Source of the DNA: Sphingobacterium sp. FBM7-1
GTDB lineage: Bacteria; Bacteroidota; Bacteroidia; Sphingobacteriales; Sphingobacteriaceae
Direction: 5' to 3'
Length of the DNA: 64,000 nucleotides
NCBI RefSeq assembly: GCF_020687765.1
Contig: NZ_JAJEWJ010000001.1
Coordinates: 124,001-188,000 of the forward strand
The notes beneath the pieces are model-generated. The model was given only the letters and a program-made list of their open reading frames with translations, searched no databases and had not been told where the DNA came from. The position numbers and the translations under genes were made by a program. Below, piece by piece: positions 25,475 to 34,495 of the stretch (position 1 is its first letter; each line of letters starts with the position of its first letter).

Positions 25475-25553
25475 ATTGTCTGTTTTCTTAACCAAATAAT
25501 GAGTGCAAACTTACATAAAATATCACGAGGCCCAAAGGGCTCAAAGCACATCG

Positions 25554-26558
25554 TTATAACAAGTTGATGTTTTGCGATGCCAGTATTTCGCGTTGTGCAT
25601 CATCCCAGATACTCACCTGCACTTCCCCGATATGCGCCTTTTTTAGCATAAACATGCACACGCGAGATTGGCCAATGCCTCCACCTATAGCAGAAGGGAG
25701 CTCATCGTTAAGCAACATGCTATGAAAGGAAAGTTTTGTTCTTTCCATACTGTGTCTCAATTCCAACTGATGTAATAATGCTTTTTTATCTACCCGGATA
25801 CCCATAGAAGAAAGCTCAAAAGCCGTGTGGAGAATAGGATTCCATATGAGAATATCGCCATTGAGACCTTTATAGCCGTTCTCATTTTCCGTACTCCAGT
25901 CATCGTAATCCGCTGCGCGGCCGTCGTGCGGAAAACCGTTACTAAGCTCGCCCCCAATACCATATATAAATACCGCTCCATATTCTTTAGCAATCGCGTT
26001 TTCCCGCTCTTTTGGAGTAAGGTCAGGATATTTGGCCAGCAATTCTTCGGAGGAGATGAAATGAATATCCTTTGGTAGAATAGCCTGTTTGGCCGGATAT
26101 CGTTGTTCCACTTCTTGCTCTGTTTCGTAGAGCGCCTGATAGATCTTTAACACCGTATCTTTTAGGTAAGCAAATGTACGGTCCTGACTATCGATGCATT
26201 TTTCCCAATCCCATTGGTCTACATAGATCGAGTGTATCGGACTGTAGTCTTCATCCGGACGTAAAGCACGCATATCCGTTAAAATTCCTTCCCCCGATTC
26301 TATTTCCAGCTCTTTCAAACGTAAACGTTTCCATTTTGCAAGCGAATGAACGACCACAGCGCGTTGTTCATTTAAAGATTTAATAGGGAAGCCCACTGGG
26401 CGTTCGATGCCATTTAGATCATCATTGATGCCTGTTCCGTCGAGCACAACAAGTGGAGACGAAACCGGAATAAGGTTTAGCGCCTGAATTAATTTCTGTG
26501 AAAAAGTATGCTTAACAAACGTAATCGCTTGTTCTGTTTTTAGTAAGTTACGTCCCAT
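25554..26558 (-). CDS. asnA: Aspartate--ammonia ligase
   Basis: A 334-residue AsnA from the start MGRNLLKTEQAITFVK, which aligns residue for residue with E. coli AsnA; the upstream frame adds MRASIF. Conserved blocks are VVLDGTGINDDLNGIERPV, VVHSLAKWKRLRL, YVDQWDWEK and GGGIGQSRVCMFML. It makes asparagine from aspartate, ammonia and ATP and is related to class II aminoacyl-tRNA synthetases. It is a stand-alone cytosolic gene between fabV and the IscA-like gene. Confidence 0.96.
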   Translation of the reverse strand: MGRNLLKTEQAITFVKHTFSQKLIQALNLIPVSSPLVVLDGTGINDDLNGIERPVGFPIKSLNEQRAVVVHSLAKWKRLRLKELEIESGEGILTDMRALRPDEDYSPIHSIYVDQWDWEKCIDSQDRTFAYLKDTVLKIYQALYETEQEVEQRYPAKQAILPKDIHFISSEELLAKYPDLTPKERENAIAKEYGAVFIYGIGGELSNGFPHDGRAADYDDWSTENENGYKGLNGDILIWNPILHTAFELSSMGIRVDKKALLHQLELRHSMERTKLSFHSMLLNDELPSAIGGGIGQSRVCMFMLKKAHIGEVQVSIWDDAQREILASQNINLL

Positions 26559-26731
26559 AAAAATGCTAGCCCTCAAAATACCATAATCCAGATTTTGAAG
26601 ATTGATATTTTCCTAAATTTTATCAGCAAAAATAAAGGTTTTAACAATAAAACAAAGGATGTTTTGAAAATATTACTAAAATATCGTCTAGCAAGATCCG
26701 AAACGTTTATACTCAGCCGGTTATTTGTTCC

Positions 26732-27067
26732 TTATACCGAAAAACTCTCTCCACAGGCGCAGGTACGCGATGCATTCGGGTTGTGGAACTCAAAGCCTTT
26801 GCCGTTCAATCCGTCCGAATAATCAAGTTCCGTGCCGGCTAAATAGAGATACGATTTAATATCGAGACAGACCCTTATGCCTTTATCTTCACAAAACTGG
26901 TCTCCTTTTTTCTCTTCATTATCAAAGGTCAACTTGTAGGACAAGCCGGAACATCCACCACTTTCCACAGCAACGCGTACAAAATAATTATGGTCATAAT
27001 TCTCTTGCTGCATGATTTGCTCGATACGTTGCTTTGCTTTATCTGTGATTGTTACCAATTCGTTCAT
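26732..27067 (-). CDS. HesB/IscA-family iron-sulfur assembly protein
   Basis: A 111-residue A-type carrier. The three conserved cysteines are in VESGGCSGLSY and TCACGESF. The central GIRVCLDIKSYLYLAGTELDYSDGL region is typical, with one additional Cys. A-type proteins carry Fe-S clusters or iron from scaffold to apo-targets. A cysteine desulfurase gene lies 101 bp upstream in the same direction, which fits an Fe-S role. Whether it corresponds to IscA, ErpA or SufA cannot be settled here. Confidence 0.92.
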   Translation of the reverse strand: MNELVTITDKAKQRIEQIMQQENYDHNYFVRVAVESGGCSGLSYKLTFDNEEKKGDQFCEDKGIRVCLDIKSYLYLAGTELDYSDGLNGKGFEFHNPNASRTCACGESFSV

Positions 27068-27168
27068 TTTTTTTAGCGCTTAAGAATACAAAAATCGTTA
27101 ATCTTTTGTTGACTTCCAATTTTCGCGGTTTGCTGAATGTCAAATTTCCGCGAAAACTGACCACGGTA

Positions 27169-28341
27169 TTACGCGATCAGTCCATCTTTAAAGAGTTGCC
27201 AGATAGGCGAGGCGGCCCGCAGTTTCTGAACAGTTTCCTGCAAGCTCTCCACCGTTTGTCGAATATCTGCGGCCGTCGTATACTTACTCAAGCTGATGCG
27301 GATACTGCTGAAAGCGTCTTCGTCGCTCACCGACATGGCTTTCAATACATGCGAAGGATCTAGCAAGCCGGATGTACAAGCCGAGCCAGAGGAGAGGGCA
27401 ATATGGGGGATGCCCGTCATGATCTCGGCGGCTTTAATGTGCCGGAAAGCGATGAAGCTGGTGTTGGCCAAACGAGGCGACTGTTCACCATGGATAATAA
27501 CTTCGGGAATTTGGGCTTTGACTTGCCTTTCCAGCTCGTTCCGGTATTGTGCCATCGTTGGGTGAGGAGTCGCCAAAGCTAAAGCCTTACCACAACCTAC
27601 GATATAGGGCACATTTAATGTGCCACCACGGAAGCCGGCTTCCTGCTGTCCCCCTGATATTAAGGACGGGATTTGTATGGGGCTGCGTTTTCGGCGTACG
27701 TATAACGCGCCAACCCCTTTAGGACCGTGGAATTTGTGAGCGCTAAACGTTAGGATATCGATCGGAATCTGCCGCACATCGATGGTTGCTTTACCGATCA
27801 ATTGTGTGGCATCGCAAAAAAACAGTACATTTTTTTCCTGGCATAGCTCGGCAATAGCCGAGAGCGGGTGGATCACCCCTGTTTCGTTGTTGGCCGCCAT
27901 GAGACAAACAAGCACCGTATCTGGCCGAATACTTTTCTGAAGAAGTTGCAAATTGATCGCGCCGGTATGATCAACCGGTAGGTAGGTAATCTCCATGCCG
28001 TTACGTTCCAACTGGGCACAGGTGGTTAGCACAGCCTTATGCTCTGTCTGGCAGGTCACGATGTGTTTTCCTTTGCGCAGATAAGCCTGTGCCACGCCAC
28101 GTAGTACCGTATTGATCCCCTCGGTAGCACCCGAATGAAAGAAAATTTCACTTTCGGCGGCGCCTAAAGTCTGCGCAACCTGCTCCCGTGCTTCGGCTAC
28201 GGCCCGGTGAGCTTCCCGTCCAATCCGGTGCTGAACACTCGAGGCATTCCCATACGATTCCTGTAAAAAAGGCAGCATGGCCTCGAGTACCTCCGGATCC
28301 ATCTTTGTGGTCGCGTTATTGTCTAAGTATATCCATGACAT
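27169..28341 (-). CDS. Cysteine desulfurase (NifS/IscS type)
   Basis: A 390-residue fold-type I PLP enzyme. The start MSWIYLDNNATTKMDPEVLEAM is typical of class I desulfurases, the PLP lysine is in SAHKFHGPKGVGALY, and the mobile catalytic Cys is in SSGSACTSGLLDPSHVL. It takes sulfur from cysteine as persulfide for Fe-S clusters and other thio-cofactors. An A-type carrier gene follows downstream, but no IscU or HscA gene is adjacent. It is full length. Confidence 0.93.
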   Translation of the reverse strand: MSWIYLDNNATTKMDPEVLEAMLPFLQESYGNASSVQHRIGREAHRAVAEAREQVAQTLGAAESEIFFHSGATEGINTVLRGVAQAYLRKGKHIVTCQTEHKAVLTTCAQLERNGMEITYLPVDHTGAINLQLLQKSIRPDTVLVCLMAANNETGVIHPLSAIAELCQEKNVLFFCDATQLIGKATIDVRQIPIDILTFSAHKFHGPKGVGALYVRRKRSPIQIPSLISGGQQEAGFRGGTLNVPYIVGCGKALALATPHPTMAQYRNELERQVKAQIPEVIIHGEQSPRLANTSFIAFRHIKAAEIMTGIPHIALSSGSACTSGLLDPSHVLKAMSVSDEDAFSSIRISLSKYTTAADIRQTVESLQETVQKLRAASPIWQLFKDGLIA

Positions 28342-28407
28342 AGCCCTAAAGATAGCGTAAAAAAATATTTTTTACCATACCACTCTCCGGAAAACTATTT
28401 GAATCCT

Positions 28408-29127
28408 ATGTTGTCTTACTACTATAGCGCATACAATAGACTTCACATGGATATTAAAAATCTATTCCTCGGCGACGGTGACTGGCATTTTATGGTCGAG
28501 GTCGCCCTGCGTACCGCCATTATGTTTGTCACGATCATATTGGTTCTTCGTATCTCTGGGAAGAGGGGCGTTCGTCAGTTGACCTTGTTCGAGGTGGCCA
28601 TTATACTCGGTTTAGGATCTGCAGCCGGCGACCCCATGTTTCAGGAAGACATTCCTATTTTTCAGGCATTTGTTGTTTTTGCAATCGTAATGGGGATCTA
28701 TAAAACGTTAACCTGGATGGCAGCAAAATCCCTGCGTGTGCATCGCATGCTAGAGGGACAAGAGCTAGTTGTGGTCGAAAACAGCGTGTTTAATGTAAAA
28801 AATGAAGATCGTGATTTTTCTACCCTCGAGTTCTTTGCCGAATTACGCAACCAATCCGTGGAGCACTTAGGCCAGGTCAGAACGGCTGTACTGGAAGTCG
28901 ATGGGACGATGAGTGTGTTATTTTATGCCGATGACGAGGTACGTTTCGGTTTACCTTTGTTTCCTCAAAATTATAAGGAAGCCGATTTGTCGAGCGATCC
29001 AGGCGTGTTAGCCTGCATGCACTGCGGCTGTACACAGGCGTACAAAGCTGTCCTGTTGGGTTCCACTTGCCCACGCTGTAACCATCAGAAATGGGCAGTA
29101 GCGTTAAAAACAAAGCGCATAACCTAA
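28408..29127 (+). CDS. DUF421/YetF-like membrane protein with C-terminal zinc ribbon
   Basis: The product has about three membrane helices (about 30-55, 60-80 and 85-105), then a DUF421 cytoplasmic domain with RVHRMLEGQELVVVENSVFN. The C-terminus carries an unusual zinc-ribbon-like extension (CMHCGC, then CPRC 20 residues on) that typical YetF/DUF421 proteins lack. ATG 28408 is taken as start; a TTG at 28399 and ATG at 28447 (MDIKNLFLGDGDW) are alternatives, the latter closest to family starts. DUF421 proteins are linked to envelope stress and spore coats in Bacilli; here the role is unknown. It opens a stress-type gene region. Confidence 0.82.
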   Translation: MLSYYYSAYNRLHMDIKNLFLGDGDWHFMVEVALRTAIMFVTIILVLRISGKRGVRQLTLFEVAIILGLGSAAGDPMFQEDIPIFQAFVVFAIVMGIYKTLTWMAAKSLRVHRMLEGQELVVVENSVFNVKNEDRDFSTLEFFAELRNQSVEHLGQVRTAVLEVDGTMSVLFYADDEVRFGLPLFPQNYKEADLSSDPGVLACMHCGCTQAYKAVLLGSTCPRCNHQKWAVALKTKRIT

Positions 29128-29241
29128 CGCTCCGCTGATTTTTTTTAAGGAATTGCATAAACCCCGAAACCATTCCGGCAAGTTATTTGTTGAACAGACA
29201 GTTTCGATGAAGAGAGAAGCAGTAAAGGATTAAAACGCAAC

Positions 29242-29901
29242 ATGGAAAAAACAAAAATTTTATTGGCCGAAGATCACCTTGTGGTCCGCAACGGAATCAA
29301 GCTGTTGCTGGATACCCAAGCAAATTTTGAAGTGGTGGCCGATGTAGGGAGTGGAAGGGAGATATTGGACGTATTGGATTCGGGCGTAAGCGCCGATATT
29401 TTGATTACCGATTTGACGATGGATAACGTAGACGGTTTGGAACTCATGCGAACGTTGAATCAGCGCGGCGTCGGGATACGCGTCATTGTATTATCGATGC
29501 TCGATGATGAACAGCACGTTGCACAAAGTTTCCAATATGGAGTGAGAGCCTATCTGATTAAGAATGTCACGGCAGACGAAATGCTTTTTTGTGTAAATCA
29601 TGTAGCCAAAGGTGGCCGTTACCTTTGCGAGGAACTTACGATGAAATTAGTCGATAAGTTGATTAACAAAGAAGCATCTCAATTCCGTAAAATAGATCCA
29701 GCTGAACTGTCGCTTTCCTCCCGTGAGATGGAGGTTTTGGAGCTGCTGGGGGAAGGGTTAACCAATCTAGAGATATCGCAAAAACTGTTTCTGAGCAAAC
29801 GTACGGTAGAAGGGCATAGGCAGAATTTAATCGATAAAACCAAGTCAAAAAATACGCCCGCATTGATCAAGTTCGCTATTAAGAACGGATTACTGAATTA
29901 G
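29242..29901 (+). CDS. NarL/LuxR-family response regulator
   Basis: A 219-residue two-domain regulator: a receiver (about 1-125) with acidic pocket E10-D11 and phospho-acceptor Asp57 in ILITDLTMDNVDG, and a LuxR-type HTH (about 152-215) with LSSREMEVLELLGEGLTNLEI. No kinase gene is adjacent, so it is an orphan here. It starts 115 bp after the DUF421 gene and is followed 30 bp on by the CinA-domain gene. Homologues in Bacteroidota often respond to hybrid kinases located elsewhere. Confidence 0.92.
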   Translation: MEKTKILLAEDHLVVRNGIKLLLDTQANFEVVADVGSGREILDVLDSGVSADILITDLTMDNVDGLELMRTLNQRGVGIRVIVLSMLDDEQHVAQSFQYGVRAYLIKNVTADEMLFCVNHVAKGGRYLCEELTMKLVDKLINKEASQFRKIDPAELSLSSREMEVLELLGEGLTNLEISQKLFLSKRTVEGHRQNLIDKTKSKNTPALIKFAIKNGLLN

Positions 29902-29930
29902 GAAGAAAAAGCTTAAAAACAAGATGTACC

Positions 29931-30470
29931 ATGCAGATAGCTGAAGAAGCTTTAGCCGCCTGTGGCAAATTTTTTAAGGAGCACGGTCTGAAACTCTTAT
30001 GCGCAGAAAGTATGACGGCCGGCTATTTAAGTACGCTATGGTCCTTAGAGTTTCATAGTGGCGATTATTACCTGGGTTCGTTGGTCTGTTACGATAACCA
30101 TTGCAAAACCAAATTACTCGGCGTTCCCGAGCATACGATCGAAAAATACTGCGCCGAGTCGGCCGTTGTGACCCTGTGCATGCTCGACGGCTTAAGCCGG
30201 CAAGATATCCCTGAAGCTACGGTTCTGCTGGCTACTACGGGGCTAGCCTTTAAGACGAAAAATCCGACGCAGAAACGCAATGTTGGCACCGTCTATTATG
30301 CTTTTCAGTATAAACAGGAAAAGCGTATCTACAAAAAGCAATTTTCAGGCAACGCCAGCGCGGTGCTTATTCAAACCTGCAACAGTATTTTTCATGATCT
30401 GTTGACCTGGCTACCTGAAGTGGCCCACGCGGACGAAGAACAAACGGATGATGGCCGAAAAACTATCTAG
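29931..30470 (+). CDS. CinA C-terminal-domain protein (PncC-like nicotinamide-nucleotide amidase)
   Basis: A 179-residue stand-alone CinA C-terminal domain without the N-terminal MoaB-like part. The family signature LLCAESMTAGYLS is present, but the second block reads YLGSLVCYDNHCKTKLLGV instead of the usual GGIVTYSN. The C-terminal part has ATTGLAFKTKNPTQKRNVGTVYYAF. Enzymes of this family deamidate NMN to nicotinate mononucleotide. Several cysteines are unusual for the family, so activity is not assured. It lies close behind the NarL-type regulator. Confidence 0.82.
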   Translation: MQIAEEALAACGKFFKEHGLKLLCAESMTAGYLSTLWSLEFHSGDYYLGSLVCYDNHCKTKLLGVPEHTIEKYCAESAVVTLCMLDGLSRQDIPEATVLLATTGLAFKTKNPTQKRNVGTVYYAFQYKQEKRIYKKQFSGNASAVLIQTCNSIFHDLLTWLPEVAHADEEQTDDGRKTI

Positions 30471-30553
30471 GCAGCCAGCGCCGAAAAATAATTTTTTGAA
30501 AAAAACAGAACTAAAAAGAAGCAGCCACGTTCTTTATATAGACAATATATTAA

Positions 30554-30560
30554 AAGGAGG
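30554..30560 (+). promoter_or_regulatory. Strong Shine-Dalgarno sequence of csbD-like gene
   Basis: AAGGAGG is located 5 nt before the ATG. No TAnnTTTG box precedes it, so transcription may use an alternative sigma factor. Confidence 0.65.
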
Positions 30561-30565
30561 AAACA

Positions 30566-30754
30566 ATGAATAAGTTAACATGGAAAGGTCGTTGGAACGA
30601 ATTAAAAGGGAAAGTTAAACAACAATATGCAGATATAACAGATGACGACTTGTTATATGCAGAAGGTAAAGAAGATGAATTACTAGGTACGCTGCAAAAG
30701 AAAACAGGCAAAACAAAAGAAGAAGTAGAAGATTGGTTAAACAATCTGGATTAA
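30566..30754 (+). CDS. CsbD-family general stress protein
   Basis: A 62-residue protein of the CsbD family with the classical [36 protein letters not shown] sequence in pieces from residue 5, ending [12 protein letters not shown]. CsbD proteins are small, hydrophilic and induced by general stress; the mechanism is unknown. It has a strong ribosome-binding site and its own terminator, so it is probably made in large amounts. Its neighbours (DUF892, topoisomerase IB, SDR) also belong to stress-type gene sets. Confidence 0.92.
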   Translation: MNKLTWKGRWNELKGKVKQQYADITDDDLLYAEGKEDELLGTLQKKTGKTKEEVEDWLNNLD

Positions 30755-30798
30755 GAAACCTGTTTATAATCGCGTAAGCGATTAGGTCAGAAGAAGAA

Positions 30799-30833
30799 GA
30801 GGCGACTTTAAAGAAAAGTTGCCTCTTTTTTTT
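30799..30833 (+). terminator. Rho-independent terminator after csbD
   Basis: GAGGCGACTT pairs with AAGTTGCCTC (one G-U) and is followed by eight T residues. Confidence 0.85.
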
Positions 30834-31003
30834 GCCCGATATTCGTCCTCCGTTTATGCGGGTGGGCGTTACTCCCCCCGGGGTTTTATACGTCGGGCTC
30901 GGGTCTTTGTACGCTGCCCGCCGACCGATTATTACGGAAAATAGAAAAAGGGCGAACCATCGAAAAGCCGCGCTGTTCTATTACTAAATAAACAATAGGA
31001 ATT

Positions 31004-31525
31004 ATGGCACAGACAAAAGGAAATGGCAATATGCCGAATGCACATCTACACGAACTTTTAGTTGACGAGTTACGCGACATTATGGGCGCTGAGCGTCAGC
31101 TTTTAAAAGGTTTAAAAAAGTTAGAAAGCGCCGCAGAAAGTCCGACGCTAAAAGAAGCCTTTAAGACGCATTACGAGCAGACTGAAAATCATATAGAACG
31201 TTTAAAAACTGCTCTTTCTAGCTTGGGCTTAAGCGGGCGCGGAAAAAAATGTAAGGCTATGGAGGGTCTGCTAGTGGAAGCCGAAGAAATCGTTGAGGAA
31301 TTTCAAGGTAGTCCCGAAGTGGTGGATGCCGCGTTGATCGCCGCCGCACAAAAAGTAGAACACTACGAAATTGCTAGCTACGGTTGTATCGTGACCTATG
31401 CAAAACTAATGGGACACGACGAGGTGAAAGACCTACTCGGACAAACCCTAGCCGAGGAAAAAGAGACCGATGAGCTGCTGACAGAAATAGCCATGTCAGA
31501 GGCGAATGTCGGCGAGACCGCTTAA
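31004..31525 (+). CDS. YciE/YciF ferroxidase-like protein (DUF892)
   Basis: A 173-residue ferritin-like four-helix protein. The DUF892 pattern is clear: LHELLVDELRDIMGAERQLLKGLKKL, then HYEQTENHIERL, VEHYEIASYGCIVTYAKLMG and LLGQTLAEEKETDELL, with the Glu/His metal ligands in each helix. The family is induced by osmotic and general stress; a di-iron centre is likely. The 170 bp before it (30834-31003) contain no gene. It converges on the topoisomerase IB gene. Confidence 0.9.
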   Translation: MAQTKGNGNMPNAHLHELLVDELRDIMGAERQLLKGLKKLESAAESPTLKEAFKTHYEQTENHIERLKTALSSLGLSGRGKKCKAMEGLLVEAEEIVEEFQGSPEVVDAALIAAAQKVEHYEIASYGCIVTYAKLMGHDEVKDLLGQTLAEEKETDELLTEIAMSEANVGETA

Positions 31526-31546
31526 CTTGCAAATAGTAAAGCGTAG

Positions 31547-32578
31547 TTATTTTAACAATTTCATTAAGCGGTCTCGTACCGCTTTTTCCTTTATTTCCGT
31601 TTTATTGCCCATACGCTGTATCCATTTATCTAAAGCGCCTTCCTCATAAGCTGAAAGAATGCGCGGATGAATGTAGTAATTCCGCGTCACCGTCCGCGTA
31701 TTGCCGAGTTCCTTCGCTACCTGGTCGATGATATGGATAAGGTACTTCTTTCGGTCGGTCACGTTTTCCGGGATGGGCAAGGCCGTCATATACGATAACG
31801 CCAATAAGCAACCATTCCAGGTCCGGAAGGTTTTGCAACTTACCTCCGCTGCCATAGCCTCCTTGAGGTAATCGTTAATAGTACCCGAATCTAGCGGCTT
31901 AATATCCCCGTATTCGTCATAATATTGGAAAAGCGACTGCCCCGGTAAGTCTTTCACTTTCGCTAAAACCCGTACCAAGGCTTTTTCGCGCAAAAAACAT
32001 TGTTGTACGACACCCTTTTTACCGACGAATTTAAAAAACACCTTATGGGCAGATACCTGCTGTATATGTTTATTGCGTAAGGTCGTTAAGCCGTACGAGC
32101 CATAATTTTTCTCATAAAACCGATTTCCAGCGCGGAAAGAGGTTTTGCCCATGATGGCGATGGCTAGCGCGCAGACCTTGTCGCGCGATAATTTTCTTTT
32201 TCGTAGATCTTGTGCTAGTTTCTTTTTCAGCAAGGGGAGTTTTCGCCCAAAAGCATAGAGGTCCGAAAACTTCTTTTCACTTCGCAACGCAACCCACTTT
32301 GGATGGTATTTATACTGTTTTCGGTTATTAAGATCTATGCCAGTAGCCTGTAAATGTCCATTGGGAGATGCGCAGATCCAAACATCTCGCCAGGCCGGTG
32401 GGAGCACTAGCGAGCGGATACGTGCCAGTATCTGCGAGTTAGTAATCGGCTGGTCTTCTTTATCCAGGTACACAAAGCTATTCCCTTTGGCTTTCCGGCT
32501 ATATCCCTTTTGTTGGGGTGATGTATAACGGAGTCCCGAATCTACCAGGGCCAGTAAAGTCGTATTTTGAATGTCCAC
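31547..32578 (-). CDS. DNA topoisomerase IB (poxvirus/eukaryote-like)
   Basis: A 343-residue type IB topoisomerase. The N-terminal part contains the LPPAWRDVWICASPNGHLQATGID block. The catalytic core has Arg in KTSFRAGNRFYEKNYGSYGLTTLRNKH, Arg in KTFRTWNGCLLALSY and the nucleophile Tyr in TRTVTRNYYIHPRIL. It relaxes supercoils of either sign via a 3'-phosphotyrosine. Such enzymes are accessory in bacteria and often travel with stress genes. The HxxR-like Arg/His positions look complete. It is followed upstream by a small Rho-N protein gene 6 bp away, forming an operon. Confidence 0.92.
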   Translation of the reverse strand: MDIQNTTLLALVDSGLRYTSPQQKGYSRKAKGNSFVYLDKEDQPITNSQILARIRSLVLPPAWRDVWICASPNGHLQATGIDLNNRKQYKYHPKWVALRSEKKFSDLYAFGRKLPLLKKKLAQDLRKRKLSRDKVCALAIAIMGKTSFRAGNRFYEKNYGSYGLTTLRNKHIQQVSAHKVFFKFVGKKGVVQQCFLREKALVRVLAKVKDLPGQSLFQYYDEYGDIKPLDSGTINDYLKEAMAAEVSCKTFRTWNGCLLALSYMTALPIPENVTDRKKYLIHIIDQVAKELGNTRTVTRNYYIHPRILSAYEEGALDKWIQRMGNKTEIKEKAVRDRLMKLLK

Positions 32579-32584
32579 AGCCTT

Positions 32585-32833
32585 TTAATGATTACGGATG
32601 GCACGGATAAGTTCAGATTTATTCATTTTATGCCGCCCGGTGATCCCGATTTTTTTTGCTTCTTGAAGTAAATCCTCTTTCGTGCGCTCGTCCAACGGAC
32701 TAGCTTTTCCGCCTTTTTTACTGGCGTCTGGTGTATTGGCTATACGGGCTGCTTTTTCTTTACTCATGCCTTTGTCGCGCAGTGCCTCATACTTTTCGTC
32801 GTCCTTAATGGACTTTCCATGATTCTTTGTCAT
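32585..32833 (-). CDS. Small Rho-N/SAP-like protein
   Basis: An 82-residue basic protein. The first half has SIKDDEKYEALRDKGMSKEKAARIANTP, a pattern of small bacterial stress proteins, and the second half a Rho-termination-factor N-terminal-type helix-extended-loop-helix (LDERTKEDLLQEAKKIGITGRHKMNKSELIRAIRN). It probably binds nucleic acid. It is the first gene of a two-gene unit with topoisomerase IB. Confidence 0.85.
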   Translation of the reverse strand: MTKNHGKSIKDDEKYEALRDKGMSKEKAARIANTPDASKKGGKASPLDERTKEDLLQEAKKIGITGRHKMNKSELIRAIRNH

Positions 32834-33075
32834 GATTGTATATTTTAACCTTGAAATCTTTTAGAGTGAACCGTTGTCAATTGGAATAAGTTTTGGGTTT
32901 TTATACGGTTTGCCGGAGGTGAAGTACTTACTAAATCTTCCATCGGTTAGGTATTGCTGTAATAAATACTTGTTATGTATGGGTTTCCAAACTTAAATGT
33001 GATGCAGGTTGTTTTTATGTCAGACAGTAACGCTTAGCGATTAGCGTGAAAAATAAGAAACTTAAAAATAAGGTT

Positions 33076-33261
33076 ATGGAAAATAGCAGAGACCCCAATG
33101 AAATGGAAATGGACGAATCCATGCACGGTGTACCCCGTAAAGAGGTGCCAGAAGTTGCTAAAGAGGAACCAGATGATAAGCCTGCCGCCCGTACCATTCA
33201 GTGGACGATTCTTATAGCAGTGCTTATACTCGCCATCATTTACTTCGTGTTTTTCTACTAG
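33076..33261 (+). CDS. Small membrane-anchored protein of unknown function
   Basis: A 61-residue protein from ATG 33076 (MENSRDPNEMEMDESMHG); a GTG at 33046 would add ten basic residues. The first 40 residues are hydrophilic and acidic, and the C-terminus is one membrane helix (WTILIAVLILAIIYFVFFY). No homology is recognised. The 242 bp in front of it contain no other gene. The gene lies in the stress-type region and ends 64 bp before the SDR gene. Confidence 0.65.
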   Translation: MENSRDPNEMEMDESMHGVPRKEVPEVAKEEPDDKPAARTIQWTILIAVLILAIIYFVFFY

Positions 33262-33325
33262 TTCGGTCTAGGTAGAAGATACATGATGTGGAAACGATAT
33301 TAATAAGCTATTAAAACAAAGATTT

Positions 33326-34216
33326 ATGAATACCTACAAAAAAGGCAATCCGAAGGATTTGTACCCCAAACCTCCTTTTCCCAAACAAACCCAGGAACCA
33401 CCAGGTATCACCTCGGCCATGCAACCAAGACCCGATCATGGCGAAGAAAGTTACATCGGTTGCGATACCTTGTTGGGCAAAGTTGCCATCATTACCGGCG
33501 GCGACTCGGGCATTGGGAAAGCGGTGGCCATCGCCATGGCGCGGGAAGGAGCAGATGTTGTGATTTCCTATAAGGATGATATAGAGGATGAGGACGCTTT
33601 CGATACGCGCGACTGGGTAGAACGATCAGGGCGTACGGCTTTGCTCATTAAAGGTAACATACGGAACGACGCCCAGTGCAAACGCATCGTGGATCAAGCC
33701 GTAGCCAAATTCGGTAAAATTGATATTTTGGTGAACAATGCCGCTTATCAAATGAGTTATGATGGCGTAGAAGATATCTCCGAAGAGGAATGGAACAAGA
33801 CGTTTCAGGTAAATATGAGCGCGATGTTCTACTTAGTAAAATATGCAAAAAAACATATGGCGCCAGGTTCCAGTATAATTAATACCACCTCGGTAAATGC
33901 CTATAACCCCAATCCCAGTTTGCTGCCCTACGCCGCCACTAAAGGGGCTATCCAAAATTTCACATCGAGTCTGGCCCAAATGTTTCTACAAGACGGTTCG
34001 GGTATACGCGTTAATGCCGTGGCGCCTGGGCCGGTATGGACCCCGCTCATTCCGAGCACGATTCCTGATCACGAAAAATTTGGTGAAGATACCCCGATGG
34101 GCCGACCGGGACAGCCTGCGGAAATCGCTCCCGTATATATATTCTTAGCGTCGGACGCCGCTTCTTACGTTTCTGGAGCAACCATTCCGGCTACGGGCGG
34201 GCGAGCAACGATTTAG
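33326..34216 (+). CDS. SDR-family oxidoreductase (general stress protein 39-like)
   Basis: A 296-residue short-chain dehydrogenase with the N-terminal extension typical of the YdaD/YhdF/YghA group (KDLYPKPPFPKQTQEPPG). The NAD(P) motif TGGDSGIGKAVA, the NNAAYQ segment and the catalytic YAATKGAI (Tyr-x3-Lys) are present. The end SGATIPATGGRATI is family-like. The substrate is unknown; relatives are induced by osmotic, ethanol and heat stress. It is followed 23 bp on by a lipoprotein gene. Confidence 0.92.
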   Translation: MNTYKKGNPKDLYPKPPFPKQTQEPPGITSAMQPRPDHGEESYIGCDTLLGKVAIITGGDSGIGKAVAIAMAREGADVVISYKDDIEDEDAFDTRDWVERSGRTALLIKGNIRNDAQCKRIVDQAVAKFGKIDILVNNAAYQMSYDGVEDISEEEWNKTFQVNMSAMFYLVKYAKKHMAPGSSIINTTSVNAYNPNPSLLPYAATKGAIQNFTSSLAQMFLQDGSGIRVNAVAPGPVWTPLIPSTIPDHEKFGEDTPMGRPGQPAEIAPVYIFLASDAASYVSGATIPATGGRATI

Positions 34217-34239
34217 TACACTTTTTAAGCAATAAGCAT

Positions 34240-34455
34240 ATGTTCAATCCACTAAAATATTTTATGATACCGCTTGCAGTAAGCTGCTTGCTGTCCTGTG
34301 CGAGCGGAAATAGGAACGAGACAGATCTCGATGCCGACACCCTATCGCCTGGACCCATAACGGAGATGGATAAATCTCGGTATAATCTGAATGAGACCGA
34401 CGAGATGCTGCACGACAGCCAAGATTCGGTTGCGGCAGATACGCTAGCGGAATAG
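34240..34455 (+). CDS. Small lipoprotein
   Basis: A 71-residue product with a lipoprotein signal ending in LLSC (Cys20) followed by ASGN. The mature part is short, acidic and Asp/Glu/Ser-rich, without a recognised domain. It should be anchored in the outer or inner membrane by its lipid. The gene follows the SDR gene closely and is probably cotranscribed. Confidence 0.7.
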   Translation: MFNPLKYFMIPLAVSCLLSCASGNRNETDLDADTLSPGPITEMDKSRYNLNETDEMLHDSQDSVAADTLAE

Positions 34456-34495
34456 TTGTTCGCGTAGCCTATCTGCCCCGGTTTTACTTCGGATA

